A stretch of DNA of 64,000 bases from CBDCWQ01 sp965223435 (GCA_965223435.1 CBDCWQ010000023.1:496001-560000), one strand, 5' to 3'; numbered from the stretch's first letter, positions 1 to 10,131 are shown. The notes: generated by a model from the sequence alone, not told the origin. Program-made: numbers and translations.

Positions 1-3000
1 GTTGACTACCAAGGGCAAGCCACGGTCCTCGACCGCTCTTGGACTGCGCTGAACGAGCGTGGATACGGGTTGAAGGACACCAGTATTCTTCGGCCGATGT
101 TTCGAGAGCGTACGGAGGAGGGCTTTAGTTACCCGGTTCACGGCTATTTCGAAGGCGCTCTGCCCTATGAGGGAAAAAGGGTTCGCCTCTGGCTCGGCCA
201 GGGCGGGCAAGAACAGCTTGCTCGTACACGCGTCTTGTTTGCGGACGGGGCGAAAGAACAACCACCCCTGACAGAAATCGTGGACGTCCCTATCAACAGC
301 ACCTACGTCAGCGTCCACGCCTGGGCCGAAAAACGCCCGCCCGACGACTGGAGAAGTTGGATTAATTCCCTCGGTTGGTTTGATGAGGTGCACTATGTTT
401 TCCGAGGCTTCGTGGAAAAAAGCCAGGGCGAAGACTTTATCATGCTCTCCATGGTTTTCGACGACGAGGAGTGGTTTGTGGCCACCGCCCCTCTCGATCA
501 TGAGGGGGCATTTACCGTGACGTTTAAGGAAGGTGATGCAGGCTATCCGGCGCTGAGGGTGCACGAATGGGAGGCCGACGATAACGGGGATATTGTGGGC
601 CTTCCGGTCGCCCGTCTGATTCGCCCGTCGCGCGGGGAGGTGGTGGCGGCCTCGGCGGCGTTTGCGCCCGGTCTTACCCGAGAGGGGCGGACCCCGTACT
701 TCGCGGGGAATGATGGGATGTGGTCCTTTCATCATCGGACCTTCGGCCGGGCGCGCTACGAGGTTTTTGATGCGACCGAAACGCCCCTGCGTCCCATCGC
801 CTCCATCGGTGAAGAGGAGCAAGGTGTGGGGCTCATGGACTCAGAGATCGAAAATCAAGCGTTCGCGCCGGTTTCGCCCCCCGTGCCGTTCACGTTCATT
901 GAAGACCAGGCGCTTGCGGTCTTGGCCGGCTTGAGCCGGGATGAGGTGGGGTCGGAGTCCGACGAGTGGACCCGGGGGCTTCCCGTGGCGATGCACGGAT
1001 TCACGCTCGGCGATTCGGCGTATGTCCAGTTCCCCTACATCGTGGACGCCCAAAAAGGCAGACCTATGGGGCCCTATTACCAGGTTGGCGCGCAGTTTTT
1101 GGCGGTTTACGCATTGGCCCATGCGGAGAAGAAGGGAGAGTATGTGGGGGTTGCTGAGCTGCGTCAGCTTGGTGATGTTGTTCGTTCGATCCGGAGCCTT
1201 TACGGCGTCGAGCCGGGTGAGGGCCTGCTCTTGAGCGGTGGGGGCGAGCCCCGAAAGGTTGCACGCGCGATCGGTATCTCTTCGTTGCCCGCATTGGCGT
1301 CCTCCACCGGTGGCGACCCGGAGGACGGGTTCCCGCGGTTTCGAACCTTGGCGCTCGAGGACCATGTATATGGTGCATTCGCGGTGCAGTCTTTGCTTCA
1401 GACGTGGCGCGGGGACGAAGAAACCAGAATTTTTCTCAGCGAAGAGCTCCAGCGGATTCAAGAGGCCGTGCGGACGTACTTTTGGGATCCGCGCGGTGCG
1501 GGACAACCCATTTTGCATTTGTGGTTGGAAGACGATGGGCGGGTTCGAGCTCTGAGCGAATCGGAGGCACCAGGGGACATGGCGTCGGCCGCTGCGCTCT
1601 ACCTCCTCTTTGGGCTCCACATGGGGCCCCCCGAAGATTTTGGCCGAACGCAGCGCGCGCTTCAGCTTCTGCTGCTGGGCTACAGCGACAGCAACCCAGG
1701 TTTGGAGGTGCATGCCCTGAGGCGTGACTTTTCCCAGACGAACGTCTTTAAAGCACTTGCGCTCAGGGCCGGAGCGTCGCTTGACCCGCGGCTCGAGGAG
1801 CTGGCATGGCGGTCCTTCCAAAGCCTGGGATCCCACGAGGACAAGCCTCTTTGGCGGTTGGCCGGGGAACAAATTCTCGAGCGCCCGAGAGGTATTTTTG
1901 GCGTCGAAGCGGGTCCCTTGTTTTTTTCCATTGCACCGTCGCTTGATGCGTCGAGTCCATTCGAAAAGGAGGCGCCCGCCTATCTCGACGTGCGCGGCCG
2001 GATGGGACGACGTTACGCCGACACCTGGGCGGCTCTTTTGAAGTCCGATGCCGGGGAGGCGGTGTTTGACGGACTGCTTCATCGGCTTGTGCAGCTCCAT
2101 TTTGCTTTTGAGGCGTATCAGGCGCTGACCCCGGTGCGTGAGTGGCCCTCGGTTTTTGCCGAAGTGCCCTACGAGGAGCGTCTTTTGGCCATGGTTCACG
2201 CGCTCGAGGGGCTTTGCCAGGAAGGTCACGACCTTTTGGTGTGGAGCCAGGAGCTCGAAGGCGTGCTCGGGATGTCCTGCCAGGAAGCCGAGGCGGCCTG
2301 GGCTTTGGCGCTTGGGCAACGTTTGGGAAGCCAGGCTGTGGCGTCGCTTGCCCTGGCGATGCCGCACCAAGATGATGGCTTCGAGCTTTTGTCTTGGGGG
2401 CGCATCGTCAGCAAAGCGCCTGCCAGCCGGCCACAAGGCATATTGTACGGAAACCTCGACCAGGCAGGACCTCGGCCAGACGGGACAAGTTACGCCCATC
2501 TTCGCGCGGCATCGGTGGTCCCATCGTCGGAGGAAATCGGGGCCTGGCTCCGCCAAGTTTGGCGAGATGCGGTGCTTGAGGCCTCCCGCGCGGGCAGTGC
2601 CCGTGGGTATACCGTGGAAGGCGTAGACCTTCTCGAGGCTTCAAACCCGGCATCTTTGAGCTATTGGTTGCGTCCTTCACTCGAATGGCGAACGCTGACC
2701 GAGGAGGGGGTGCCGACCAACGTGCTCGTGAACGGTCGGATTGTGGGGCTTGACCTTCGTCTGGTGACTCCGCAGGGGTCTTTGGGAACGGATGTGCTCA
2801 GGTCGAACACGTCGGCGTTTCGGCGTTTTGTCAATGTGCACGCGGCGGGCTCGCTCCCAATCCTGGCAGATGCCTCAGGCCTGCCTCTTGCGTTCCTTCA
2901 TGAGGTCGCGAGGAGCGGTCGGCTGACTCAAGAGGTGTACACCGATTTGGCGCGTGGTTTGGGGCTCTCTCAGTCTGTTGCCGAATCGGAGGCAACGCAC

Positions 3001-6000
3001 TTTGTGTTTGCCGCCGTCGATGACGTATGGGCGCGTCGGCCGAAGGCGCCCACCCGCCTTCCCGATACCTTCTCGCGTCACGTTGCCCTGGGGGCCGAGG
3101 GCGGCGAGAACGGGCTTTTGTGGCCGGACAATGCCATCGAGGTTGTTGACGAAGAAGCCGGCACCGCCGCCCTTTCGGGTCTTGGCGGCTTTCGTGGATC
3201 CCTCCTAGAGTACCACTGGGAGGGCCGCGTTCCCGAGTGGGTGCTTGAGGCTTACGCAGGCTACTTCAGCGGCAGTGCTTTCGAGGCGACCTACGATGTG
3301 GATGCCTACCGCGTACGCTACGAAACCATCGACATTCGAGGCGAGCCCACGGTCGCGACCGGCGTGGTCTTGATGCCCATCGTGGAATCCCCGAGCTTGC
3401 GCCTCTTCCCCCCGAAGATGGTCAGCTTGCAGCATGGGACCCTCGCCAAAAAGGAGGAGGCGCCGTCCACGAATTGGCTCGGTGAGCGTTTGGTGGGCGT
3501 CGCCTATGCCGGTCTTGGGCACGTGACCGCCATGCCCGACTATCTGGGACTCGGTGGAAGTGAAGGTTTTCATCCCTATCTTCACGCTCCGACGGAGGCC
3601 ACTGCCACCGTGGATATGATTCGCGCGACCCGCTTTCTGTGTGAAGAAATCCAGTACTACGGCTGTACCGACGAGGTCTTTTTGGTGGGGTACTCTCAGG
3701 GAGGCCATGCGACCATGGCGGCCCATCAGCTGATCGAAGAACAGCATGCCGACGAAATCTTGGTCTTGGCGTCTTCGCCGAGCGGAGGGCCCTATGACAT
3801 GTCTGGGACCAACTACAAGATGATGATCGAGGATCCCAGGCCTTACGCCAACCCCTTCTACTTGCCCTATGTGCTTTTAGCCTACGACGAAGTCTACGCG
3901 TGGAATCTCGGACCTCAGGGACTGTTTTCAGAGCCCTATGCGACCGATCTGGCACGGCTTTTCGATGGGACCCATGGTCCCGACCAGATCAACGAAGCCC
4001 TTCCCAGCGTGCCTATTGAGATCCTTCGCGAAGATGTCCGGAATGCGCTTGAGGTAGACCCGCAACATCCGATTCGGGTTGCGCTCACAGACAACGACGT
4101 CTACGACTGGACCCCCAAGGCCCCCGTCTTGCTGTGCCACTGCACTGGGGATCAAACGGTGCCGTTTGCGAACGCCGAAGTCGCCTACGATACGCTCCGG
4201 GCCCGAGGGGCGCAGGTTTGTCTCTTGGAGCCGCCGGGGGTTTCGGGGCGCGGCCACGAGGGCTGTGCGGTTCCGTGTTTTCTTCAGGCAGAGTCCTTCC
4301 AGGCGCTGGTTCGAGAATCGGGCCCCGGGGTCATGGACAACTGTGACACGCTCGCAAAACGGATGGCCGACCAGGATGCGGAGCAAGAAGAAGACGGCTC
4401 GGACACCGACAGCCGGTTTGTCCCAGAGTCCGGCCTGCCCTCTTTGGATACGCAAGGATTGTCCACGGGGGAGGCGGTGTGGCCGAACACCCTGGGTTTG
4501 CGTACGCCTTTGTTTCGAACCAAGCCTTCGGCGTTGGCGCTCAAAACGCTTTCACGAAAGCTTGACGAATTGCTCCTCTTGCCGCCCGAGCTGGCGGCCA
4601 TCGCCGCGGCCGCGCCTTCGGTTTTGGCCTACGCGGGTTCTTTAGGGAGCGAGATTGATCCGGGGCTTTTGTCTATTTTTGTTGGGGGAACGGCACCCGC
4701 ATCCGATCTATGGACGCCGGTCGGATGGGTTGAGGGTCAGGCACTCTTGGCGCCCCTAGAAACCTACCTTCGGGACGAAGAAGAGATCAGGGCTTTGGTT
4801 CCCTTGTACGCCACCGAACATACCACCGAGGAGCCGGTGGCGCGGTTCGATGACGACAAGATGTACCACATCACCATCGACTGGGTAGGGCTTGAACGCA
4901 CCCCCTTGGGCTCCATTGGTTTTCTCACGTTTGAAGAAAACGCGCGCTTTTTGGTGCATGTGCTTCGGACCGATGCATCGCGAACCGAAGTGATACAGGC
5001 GTCGGTTGAAAACCACCTTCGGTGGAAAAAAGCACAGGAAGCGCTGTCTGTGCTCCCCGAACCGGTGCGTGAAATGCTGCTCTTTTGGGTCGCCCTCAGC
5101 ATTCGTGGCGAGTTTGACCAGAATACCGCGGAACGCATTGTTCGAAGTCCCGGCAACTTTGGTCTCGGAACGCTTCCCGTTGTGAGGGGTGCTCCGGCCT
5201 CAAGCACGCCCCCCGATAGCCTGTCTGGTACACATGCCTCTGTTGAGTCAGAAAAGACTGTCGTAGGGGCGCCTCTCCCCGCACCGAGTGATGGCGAACA
5301 CGGTACCGCGGAAGATCGTCGGGTATGGCTTGGCGAATTCAACAAGGACGAAAATGGTTTTGCCATTCATCGGAACTTTGCCATGGGGCCCGACGACCGC
5401 TTGATATTGATTGGCACCCACGATCGGTCCTTGCTCGACACCTATGACTTGGCGAATGCCGAAGGCTTGGAACGCTTCATGAAAGCCAAACCGCGCGGGG
5501 TCTGGTTTGAGATGTGGTTCCCTGACGAGGAGTTCTTCTCGATCCACGGGGTTGACGACTTGTTTGACGGCTCTTATCCGACCCATACTCGCCCGTGGGA
5601 TGGGGTGGTGCTCCTGTTTCGCAGTCCGACGCCGACTCAGCCACGAAGAATTCTCCAGAGCGCATTGGATCGTGCCCTGTTTGTCGCGAAATTGGACGGA
5701 TCCTCAACCGTTGGTGCTGGCGAAGTGGGACGGTTTAGGAACGTCCAGCAGCCCGTTGATGAGATTGGGTTGCGTGCGGTGCTGGCGGAGGGAAACACGG
5801 TCGAGGTGAGCTACACGGAGGGAGCAGACGATCTTGAACTGGACGGGCGCGAAGTAAGCCTATATCTGTACAAAACAGACCTCAGCGGTATGGTCACGGG
5901 GTGGCTGGCGACGCGTATCATCCTAGGCGCGAAGGGACAGCCGGCGCGCGCCAACCCGGATGCAAAATGGGATCATCCGGACTGGAGGAGTACCTTTGGA

Positions 6001-6921
6001 CTCCCCTTCCAGGACCTTGTGGAAGATCTTCGGCGCGGCGAGAAGTGGTTCGCCACGGTGGCCGATCTGGAGGACAAGAACTTGCTTTCCGAGGCTGTTC
6101 CGCTTGAGGATCAGCGCTCTTCAGGCGAAATCAAACGCCTGTCCATTGGCAGCACGGACGCTGGCGAGCAGTCCTCCGGCACGTCCGCAGGGGAAAACAC
6201 CGGACCTCGCTACGATCCCGAAGAAAGTTATCGTCACAAGCCCAAGATCCCGGTCGAAACGGAATTTCGAGGTGGCCACGTCTACATCCGGCTGGTGGGC
6301 GGATCAGAGAATGTTGTTCTGAACCAGATAAAGGGAGAGGCGCTCGAGGTCCATGTCAATTGCGTTCCGCAATTGACGTCTTTGGTTGCATACTTCGGTC
6401 TGGAAGGTAGCGTTGTGGATGGCGACAACGGGGTCTGGAGGATTTCCTATCCATATGACGACTATAGCTTTTATGTGCCGCCTATTCCCATCAAGTGTTA
6501 TGTCAAATGGCTGTACAACCAAAGTGAAGCCTGGAGAGAAACCTTGGCTTATTCGGTATTCGATCTGTATCCCCTCAATCTCGATAACGCCATCTATGTT
6601 GACAAGTCGAGGAAGCTCCACATCCGAATCGACGCCGCGGCTCGGCCGCTTGGTTTGGTTCACGACCGTTACGAAGTGGCTGTATTCCGGCGATCTGAGA
6701 AGTTCAAGAATTGGGACGACCAACTGATCGATGCCTTCGGCGATCTTCGATTCGCCGACTTTACAATGTTCATCGAAGGCGACCAAGCTGAGCAAGCAGA
6801 AGGTGCGATTTTGCCCTGGGTCGATGAGTCCGGAACGGACTTTTTCTTCGCGGTCTATACCGCAGAAGGTGACAATCGTCGCCTGGTTGGAAGCGCTCGA
6901 AAAACCTTCGAAAAACCGTGA
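1..6921 (+). CDS. Giant modular protein G1 with alpha/beta-hydrolase domain (5' partial)
   Basis: The frame is open from base 1, so the true start lies outside the window; 2306 codons are seen. Residue numbers count from base 1. About 295-560 is a helical, toroid-like region matching G2. About 940-1000 is a helical segment resembling an XRE HTH. About 1100-1430 is an alpha/beta-hydrolase with nucleophile motif GYSQGG (Ser1232), Asp1384 in GDQTVP and His1419 in RGHEG, a complete and correctly ordered triad as in secretory lipases/esterases. About 1500-1720 is a connector module shared with G2 and G3. The last 580 residues are not recognised. The missing N-terminus hides any signal peptide; export is inferred from G2. 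Substrate unknown. Hydrolase call firm, role of the whole unknown. Confidence 0.8.
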   Translation, partial: VDYQGQATVLDRSWTALNERGYGLKDTSILRPMFRERTEEGFSYPVHGYFEGALPYEGKRVRLWLGQGGQEQLARTRVLFADGAKEQPPLTEIVDVPINSTYVSVHAWAEKRPPDDWRSWINSLGWFDEVHYVFRGFVEKSQGEDFIMLSMVFDDEEWFVATAPLDHEGAFTVTFKEGDAGYPALRVHEWEADDNGDIVGLPVARLIRPSRGEVVAASAAFAPGLTREGRTPYFAGNDGMWSFHHRTFGRARYEVFDATETPLRPIASIGEEEQGVGLMDSEIENQAFAPVSPPVPFTFIEDQALAVLAGLSRDEVGSESDEWTRGLPVAMHGFTLGDSAYVQFPYIVDAQKGRPMGPYYQVGAQFLAVYALAHAEKKGEYVGVAELRQLGDVVRSIRSLYGVEPGEGLLLSGGGEPRKVARAIGISSLPALASSTGGDPEDGFPRFRTLALEDHVYGAFAVQSLLQTWRGDEETRIFLSEELQRIQEAVRTYFWDPRGAGQPILHLWLEDDGRVRALSESEAPGDMASAAALYLLFGLHMGPPEDFGRTQRALQLLLLGYSDSNPGLEVHALRRDFSQTNVFKALALRAGASLDPRLEELAWRSFQSLGSHEDKPLWRLAGEQILERPRGIFGVEAGPLFFSIAPSLDASSPFEKEAPAYLDVRGRMGRRYADTWAALLKSDAGEAVFDGLLHRLVQLHFAFEAYQALTPVREWPSVFAEVPYEERLLAMVHALEGLCQEGHDLLVWSQELEGVLGMSCQEAEAAWALALGQRLGSQAVASLALAMPHQDDGFELLSWGRIVSKAPASRPQGILYGNLDQAGPRPDGTSYAHLRAASVVPSSEEIGAWLRQVWRDAVLEASRAGSARGYTVEGVDLLEASNPASLSYWLRPSLEWRTLTEEGVPTNVLVNGRIVGLDLRLVTPQGSLGTDVLRSNTSAFRRFVNVHAAGSLPILADASGLPLAFLHEVARSGRLTQEVYTDLARGLGLSQSVAESEATHFVFAAVDDVWARRPKAPTRLPDTFSRHVALGAEGGENGLLWPDNAIEVVDEEAGTAALSGLGGFRGSLLEYHWEGRVPEWVLEAYAGYFSGSAFEATYDVDAYRVRYETIDIRGEPTVATGVVLMPIVESPSLRLFPPKMVSLQHGTLAKKEEAPSTNWLGERLVGVAYAGLGHVTAMPDYLGLGGSEGFHPYLHAPTEATATVDMIRATRFLCEEIQYYGCTDEVFLVGYSQGGHATMAAHQLIEEQHADEILVLASSPSGGPYDMSGTNYKMMIEDPRPYANPFYLPYVLLAYDEVYAWNLGPQGLFSEPYATDLARLFDGTHGPDQINEALPSVPIEILREDVRNALEVDPQHPIRVALTDNDVYDWTPKAPVLLCHCTGDQTVPFANAEVAYDTLRARGAQVCLLEPPGVSGRGHEGCAVPCFLQAESFQALVRESGPGVMDNCDTLAKRMADQDAEQEEDGSDTDSRFVPESGLPSLDTQGLSTGEAVWPNTLGLRTPLFRTKPSALALKTLSRKLDELLLLPPELAAIAAAAPSVLAYAGSLGSEIDPGLLSIFVGGTAPASDLWTPVGWVEGQALLAPLETYLRDEEEIRALVPLYATEHTTEEPVARFDDDKMYHITIDWVGLERTPLGSIGFLTFEENARFLVHVLRTDASRTEVIQASVENHLRWKKAQEALSVLPEPVREMLLFWVALSIRGEFDQNTAERIVRSPGNFGLGTLPVVRGAPASSTPPDSLSGTHASVESEKTVVGAPLPAPSDGEHGTAEDRRVWLGEFNKDENGFAIHRNFAMGPDDRLILIGTHDRSLLDTYDLANAEGLERFMKAKPRGVWFEMWFPDEEFFSIHGVDDLFDGSYPTHTRPWDGVVLLFRSPTPTQPRRILQSALDRALFVAKLDGSSTVGAGEVGRFRNVQQPVDEIGLRAVLAEGNTVEVSYTEGADDLELDGREVSLYLYKTDLSGMVTGWLATRIILGAKGQPARANPDAKWDHPDWRSTFGLPFQDLVEDLRRGEKWFATVADLEDKNLLSEAVPLEDQRSSGEIKRLSIGSTDAGEQSSGTSAGENTGPRYDPEESYRHKPKIPVETEFRGGHVYIRLVGGSENVVLNQIKGEALEVHVNCVPQLTSLVAYFGLEGSVVDGDNGVWRISYPYDDYSFYVPPIPIKCYVKWLYNQSEAWRETLAYSVFDLYPLNLDNAIYVDKSRKLHIRIDAAARPLGLVHDRYEVAVFRRSEKFKNWDDQLIDAFGDLRFADFTMFIEGDQAEQAEGAILPWVDESGTDFFFAVYTAEGDNRRLVGSARKTFEKP

Positions 6922-6936
6922 CAACCCCGTTCGCAA
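6878..6936 (+). repeat. Dispersed ~60-nt repeat, copy A (spans the stop of G1)
   Basis: This segment covers the last 14 codons of G1, its TGA stop and 15 bases beyond. It matches 11704-11763 at about four of five positions by hand alignment, including a run of 16 identical bases at its start. Because the match crosses the stop codon it is a DNA-level repeat rather than a shared protein domain. Confidence 0.6.
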
Positions 6937-7254
6937 GGTCACCGTCCAGATCCATCAGCGGATCGCGCGGCGGCAGCGGGCATGGGATGAAGCTGCTGAC
7001 CTCTTCACCCGCCACAGCAGTTCGTTCACATTGTACCGTTCAGTGTTCCCCTAGGGTCATCGGCGACAGGACTGCAGCTTTGGCTCCACATGTGGCTGGC
7101 ATGCAACAATCCGCCGAGCAGTCCAGGGCTTTTTTTTCATAATCACAGATGGCCCTGAGCCCATGCGCGGGCGGCTCGGGGGGCGCCTTCGCGCGTACGT
7201 ATTTTGGTGGGTTTCGACCCGTGTTGTGGCCTTGTATGTTCCGCGCGATTCGAT
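6922..7254. other. Intergenic region, 333 bp, no gene seen
   Basis: No convincing coding sequence. A T8 run lies at 7131-7138 and is bracketed by the 6-bp inverted repeat CAGGGC/GCCCTG with a loop of over 20 bases. The T run lies inside the loop, so it does not form a classical terminator. The promoter of the Ig-repeat gene at 7255 is expected here, but no clear -35/-10 pair was found. Confidence 0.5.
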
Positions 7255-10083
7255 ATGAGGCGATTCAACCGAAAGACAAACATTGTGAAATCGATGCTGC
7301 TCGGAAATTTGGTTTTTCTGTGGTGGGCAGTACCCGTGTGGGCGGCAGACACGCAACCCCTCAATGTGAGGGCACCCAGCATCAGCGACATCACGCCACG
7401 CGATGGCAATCAGCTCACGGGTCACCCGGGGCGGTGGACAGGAGACAAGCCAATCGTGTTTCGCTACCGTTGGTCGTCTTGCGACGCGTCCGCACGATGC
7501 GTTCCCATCGCCGGAGCGGAACAAGCGACCTTCCAAGTGCGGTCCGCTGACGTCGGACGAAGGCTTGAACTGAAAGTCACCGCAAGCAATGCATTCGGTA
7601 CGGCTGCCGCCGTCTCTTCTTTGACATCACCCGTCGATGCTCGGGGGCCGTCGAACGAGGTTCTCCCCACAATTCTTGGAGACCCAGGTTATGGCGAGGT
7701 GCTTCGTGCCACGTCGGGGGTCTGGAGCGGAAGTCCCGGCATGACGTACACCTACCGGTGGAAGCGCTGCGATAAGTCCGGGGCGGAGTGTGGGTCCATC
7801 TCGGGAGCCACAAACCGAAAGTACACCGTTCAGTTGAACGACACCCTCCATTCCTTGCGGGTTGCCGTCACCGCGACGAACGAAGGGGGCTCGGGGGGCG
7901 CCTGGTCCGAAGCGACCGCCGAAGTCCGTGCGGTCGCGGGCACCAACGTCTCCAAGCCGACCATTTCGGACGAAACGCCACGCCATGGCAATGTATTAAG
8001 AGGCTATGTAGGGCGCTGGACCGGGACCAAGCCCATCGCCTATGCGTACCAATGGATGCAGTGTGATGCAGAGGCCCGTGCCTGTTCTCTCATCGCGGGC
8101 GCAAATGCCTCTCAGTTTATCGTATCCCCAGAGTTCGTCGGCCGTCGGCTCCGATTGCGGATCACTGCCCAGAACCCTCGCGGCAACCGAAGTGCAGAAT
8201 CAGATGCAAGCGCGGTCGTCGGTGCGAAGCGACCCCAGAACATGGTGAGCCCTTCGATTTCGGGAGACCCTAGGTATGGGAAGACGCTCCGCGCGCTGCC
8301 CGGAAAATGGGATGGTACTTTGCCTCTTGACCACAGCTACCGCTGGAAACGATGCACACGCTCGGGAGAGGACTGCCGTTCGATTCGTGACGCATTGGCC
8401 CCTACGTATACGGTCCAGTTAAACGATGCAGAACATAGTTTGCGTGTCGCGGTGACGACCACCAATGGAGGTGGAGCGAAAACGGCTTTATCGTCGGCCA
8501 CAGGAGAGGTTCCGCCGGTCCCAGCCTTTAATGTTCGCATTCCGAAGATCTCTGACGAAACGCCTCGCCATGGCAATGTTTTGCGGGCCTACGTGGGCAA
8601 CTGGCGAGGCACGAAGCCCATTTCATATGTCTACCACTGGGTTCGTTGTCGTGCTTCGGGCGATCATTGTTCGCTTATCGAGAATGCCGATTCGGCTCAG
8701 CTTGTGGTGACAGCCGACCTTGTAGGCAGTCGATTGAGAGCAAGAGTTTTCGCCGAAAACGCTGCCGGAACGACCGTGATGGACTCGCATGCGACCCAAA
8801 CCGTCCAAGCAGGCAAGCCCAAGAACACAAAAATCCCACAGATGACTGGTATCGCGCGTCACGGTGCTCAGCTCATCACCACACTGGGTGAATGGGTAGG
8901 AACTCGGCCCATGCGTCATACCATCCAGTGGCGACGATGCAACGCGCTCGGGGAAGCCTGCGCCCCTATTTCGGGGGCCTCTGAGGTCACTTATAGGCCC
9001 ACCCCCGACGATGTCATGAGGCGTCTTCGTGCCTCAGTGAGTTTTCTGAATGTTGCCGGACGCACGACGGCTTACTCGGAGCCGAGTCCTCCCATAGCAG
9101 CCAACCGACCCGTTCGAATCGAGCGCCCACGCATCACCGGACCTCATCGAATTGGACTGGCGATGACCGCATCGCCCGGCGTTTGGGAGGGAACACCACC
9201 CATCTTTACCCGCTTTCAGTGGCTTCAATGTGACGAACGCGGGTCGTCGTGTGCTCCGATACCGGGCGCGAATTCTTCGGTCTACAGAGTCACCGATTCT
9301 GATGAGGGCAAGCGGGTACGGGTACAAATCACCGCGAGCAATCCAGGGGGTACGACAGAATGGTTGTCGTGGTCTTCAGGCATCGTGGAGTCTCTTGGGC
9401 GGACGTTGTTTTCTGATTCTTTCGACATCGGTACACAGTCAGCATCAAGCCCGGCGACGGCCCATGCCCGCCAACCTTCATATCAAACGATGTCATCTGA
9501 TTGGGAAGTCACCAATGGGTCGGTATGGCTGCGCTCGGGTGTCGCTTGGGTGAGTCAATCATACGCTGTGGACAAAGGGCAGGGCGGCAATGAGTTTCTC
9601 CTTTTTCGAGCACACACGGGCAGCGTGTTTGGGGATATCGCGGTCTCGTTTCGCTTGCGTACCCTGGCTCTCTCGGATGCCGAGACGAAGTCGAGCGAGA
9701 ATTGGGATGGTGTACATGTTCTGCTTCGTCGAGTTGATCAAACCAAGCTTTATGCGGTGAGCGTGAATCGCCGGGATCACACGCTACAGATAAAGAAAAA
9801 GTGTGCTGGTGGGCCAACAAACGGAGGCACCTACGTCCGGCTCTCGTCGCCGAGGCCTGCGGCCGTTCCGGTGCCTTGGGGCCAATGGCAAAATGTTTTG
9901 CTGGTCGTTCGGAACCAATTGGATGGTGCGGTGCTCATTGATGCCATGATAGATGGTGTTCTGGTGGAGCGTGTCATGGATACCGGTGTAGGTTGCGCGC
10001 CCATTACTGTGGACGGGGCTGTTGGGATACGCGGTGACAGGGTGGAGTTCGAACTTGATGACTTCGACGTGAGAGCGCTGTAG
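7255..10083 (+). CDS. Exported protein with seven Ig-like repeats and a C-terminal LamG-like domain
   Basis: The ATG at 7255 gives a standard signal peptide: basic start MRRFNRK, a hydrophobic core and cleavage near VWA-AD. A longer in-frame start at 7204 would bury it. The 942-residue product then has seven Ig-like repeats of about 97 residues, each with a 'W.g..p....y.W..C......C..I.ga' core with paired cysteines and a 'lr..vta.N..G' strand. The last ~230 residues look like a concanavalin-type (LamG/DUF1080-like) jelly roll. Such proteins are usually surface adhesins or carbohydrate-binding factors; no catalytic motif was seen. Exported and beta-rich: confident. Ligand: unknown. Confidence 0.8.
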   Translation: MRRFNRKTNIVKSMLLGNLVFLWWAVPVWAADTQPLNVRAPSISDITPRDGNQLTGHPGRWTGDKPIVFRYRWSSCDASARCVPIAGAEQATFQVRSADVGRRLELKVTASNAFGTAAAVSSLTSPVDARGPSNEVLPTILGDPGYGEVLRATSGVWSGSPGMTYTYRWKRCDKSGAECGSISGATNRKYTVQLNDTLHSLRVAVTATNEGGSGGAWSEATAEVRAVAGTNVSKPTISDETPRHGNVLRGYVGRWTGTKPIAYAYQWMQCDAEARACSLIAGANASQFIVSPEFVGRRLRLRITAQNPRGNRSAESDASAVVGAKRPQNMVSPSISGDPRYGKTLRALPGKWDGTLPLDHSYRWKRCTRSGEDCRSIRDALAPTYTVQLNDAEHSLRVAVTTTNGGGAKTALSSATGEVPPVPAFNVRIPKISDETPRHGNVLRAYVGNWRGTKPISYVYHWVRCRASGDHCSLIENADSAQLVVTADLVGSRLRARVFAENAAGTTVMDSHATQTVQAGKPKNTKIPQMTGIARHGAQLITTLGEWVGTRPMRHTIQWRRCNALGEACAPISGASEVTYRPTPDDVMRRLRASVSFLNVAGRTTAYSEPSPPIAANRPVRIERPRITGPHRIGLAMTASPGVWEGTPPIFTRFQWLQCDERGSSCAPIPGANSSVYRVTDSDEGKRVRVQITASNPGGTTEWLSWSSGIVESLGRTLFSDSFDIGTQSASSPATAHARQPSYQTMSSDWEVTNGSVWLRSGVAWVSQSYAVDKGQGGNEFLLFRAHTGSVFGDIAVSFRLRTLALSDAETKSSENWDGVHVLLRRVDQTKLYAVSVNRRDHTLQIKKKCAGGPTNGGTYVRLSSPRPAAVPVPWGQWQNVLLVVRNQLDGAVLIDAMIDGVLVERVMDTGVGCAPITVDGAVGIRGDRVEFELDDFDVRAL
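7363..9393 (+). repeat. Seven tandem Ig-like coding repeats of about 290 bp
   Basis: Repeat units start near 7363, 7654, 7945, 8239, 8530, 8824 and 9112. Units 1, 3 and 5 resemble each other (SDETPRHGNVLR type), and units 2 and 4 resemble each other (GDPxYGxxLR and YTVQLND type). The array therefore grew partly by duplication of a two-unit block. Units 6 and 7 are more divergent. Confidence 0.8.
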
Positions 10084-10131
10084 TTCATACAATCGACGAA
10101 AGCGCCCCGATTCGATAGGGTATCAGCCTAT

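Noticed and set aside
841..2556. Long minus-strand ORF (571 codons) opposite G1
   Set aside because: Antisense shadow caused by GC-rich codon use; composition is rich in Arg, Pro and His with no recognisable domain, while the plus strand has clear modules shared with G2.
7127..7160. Intrinsic terminator at the T8 run
   Set aside because: The T run is inside the loop of the inverted repeat instead of after the stem, so it cannot act as a classical terminator in either direction.
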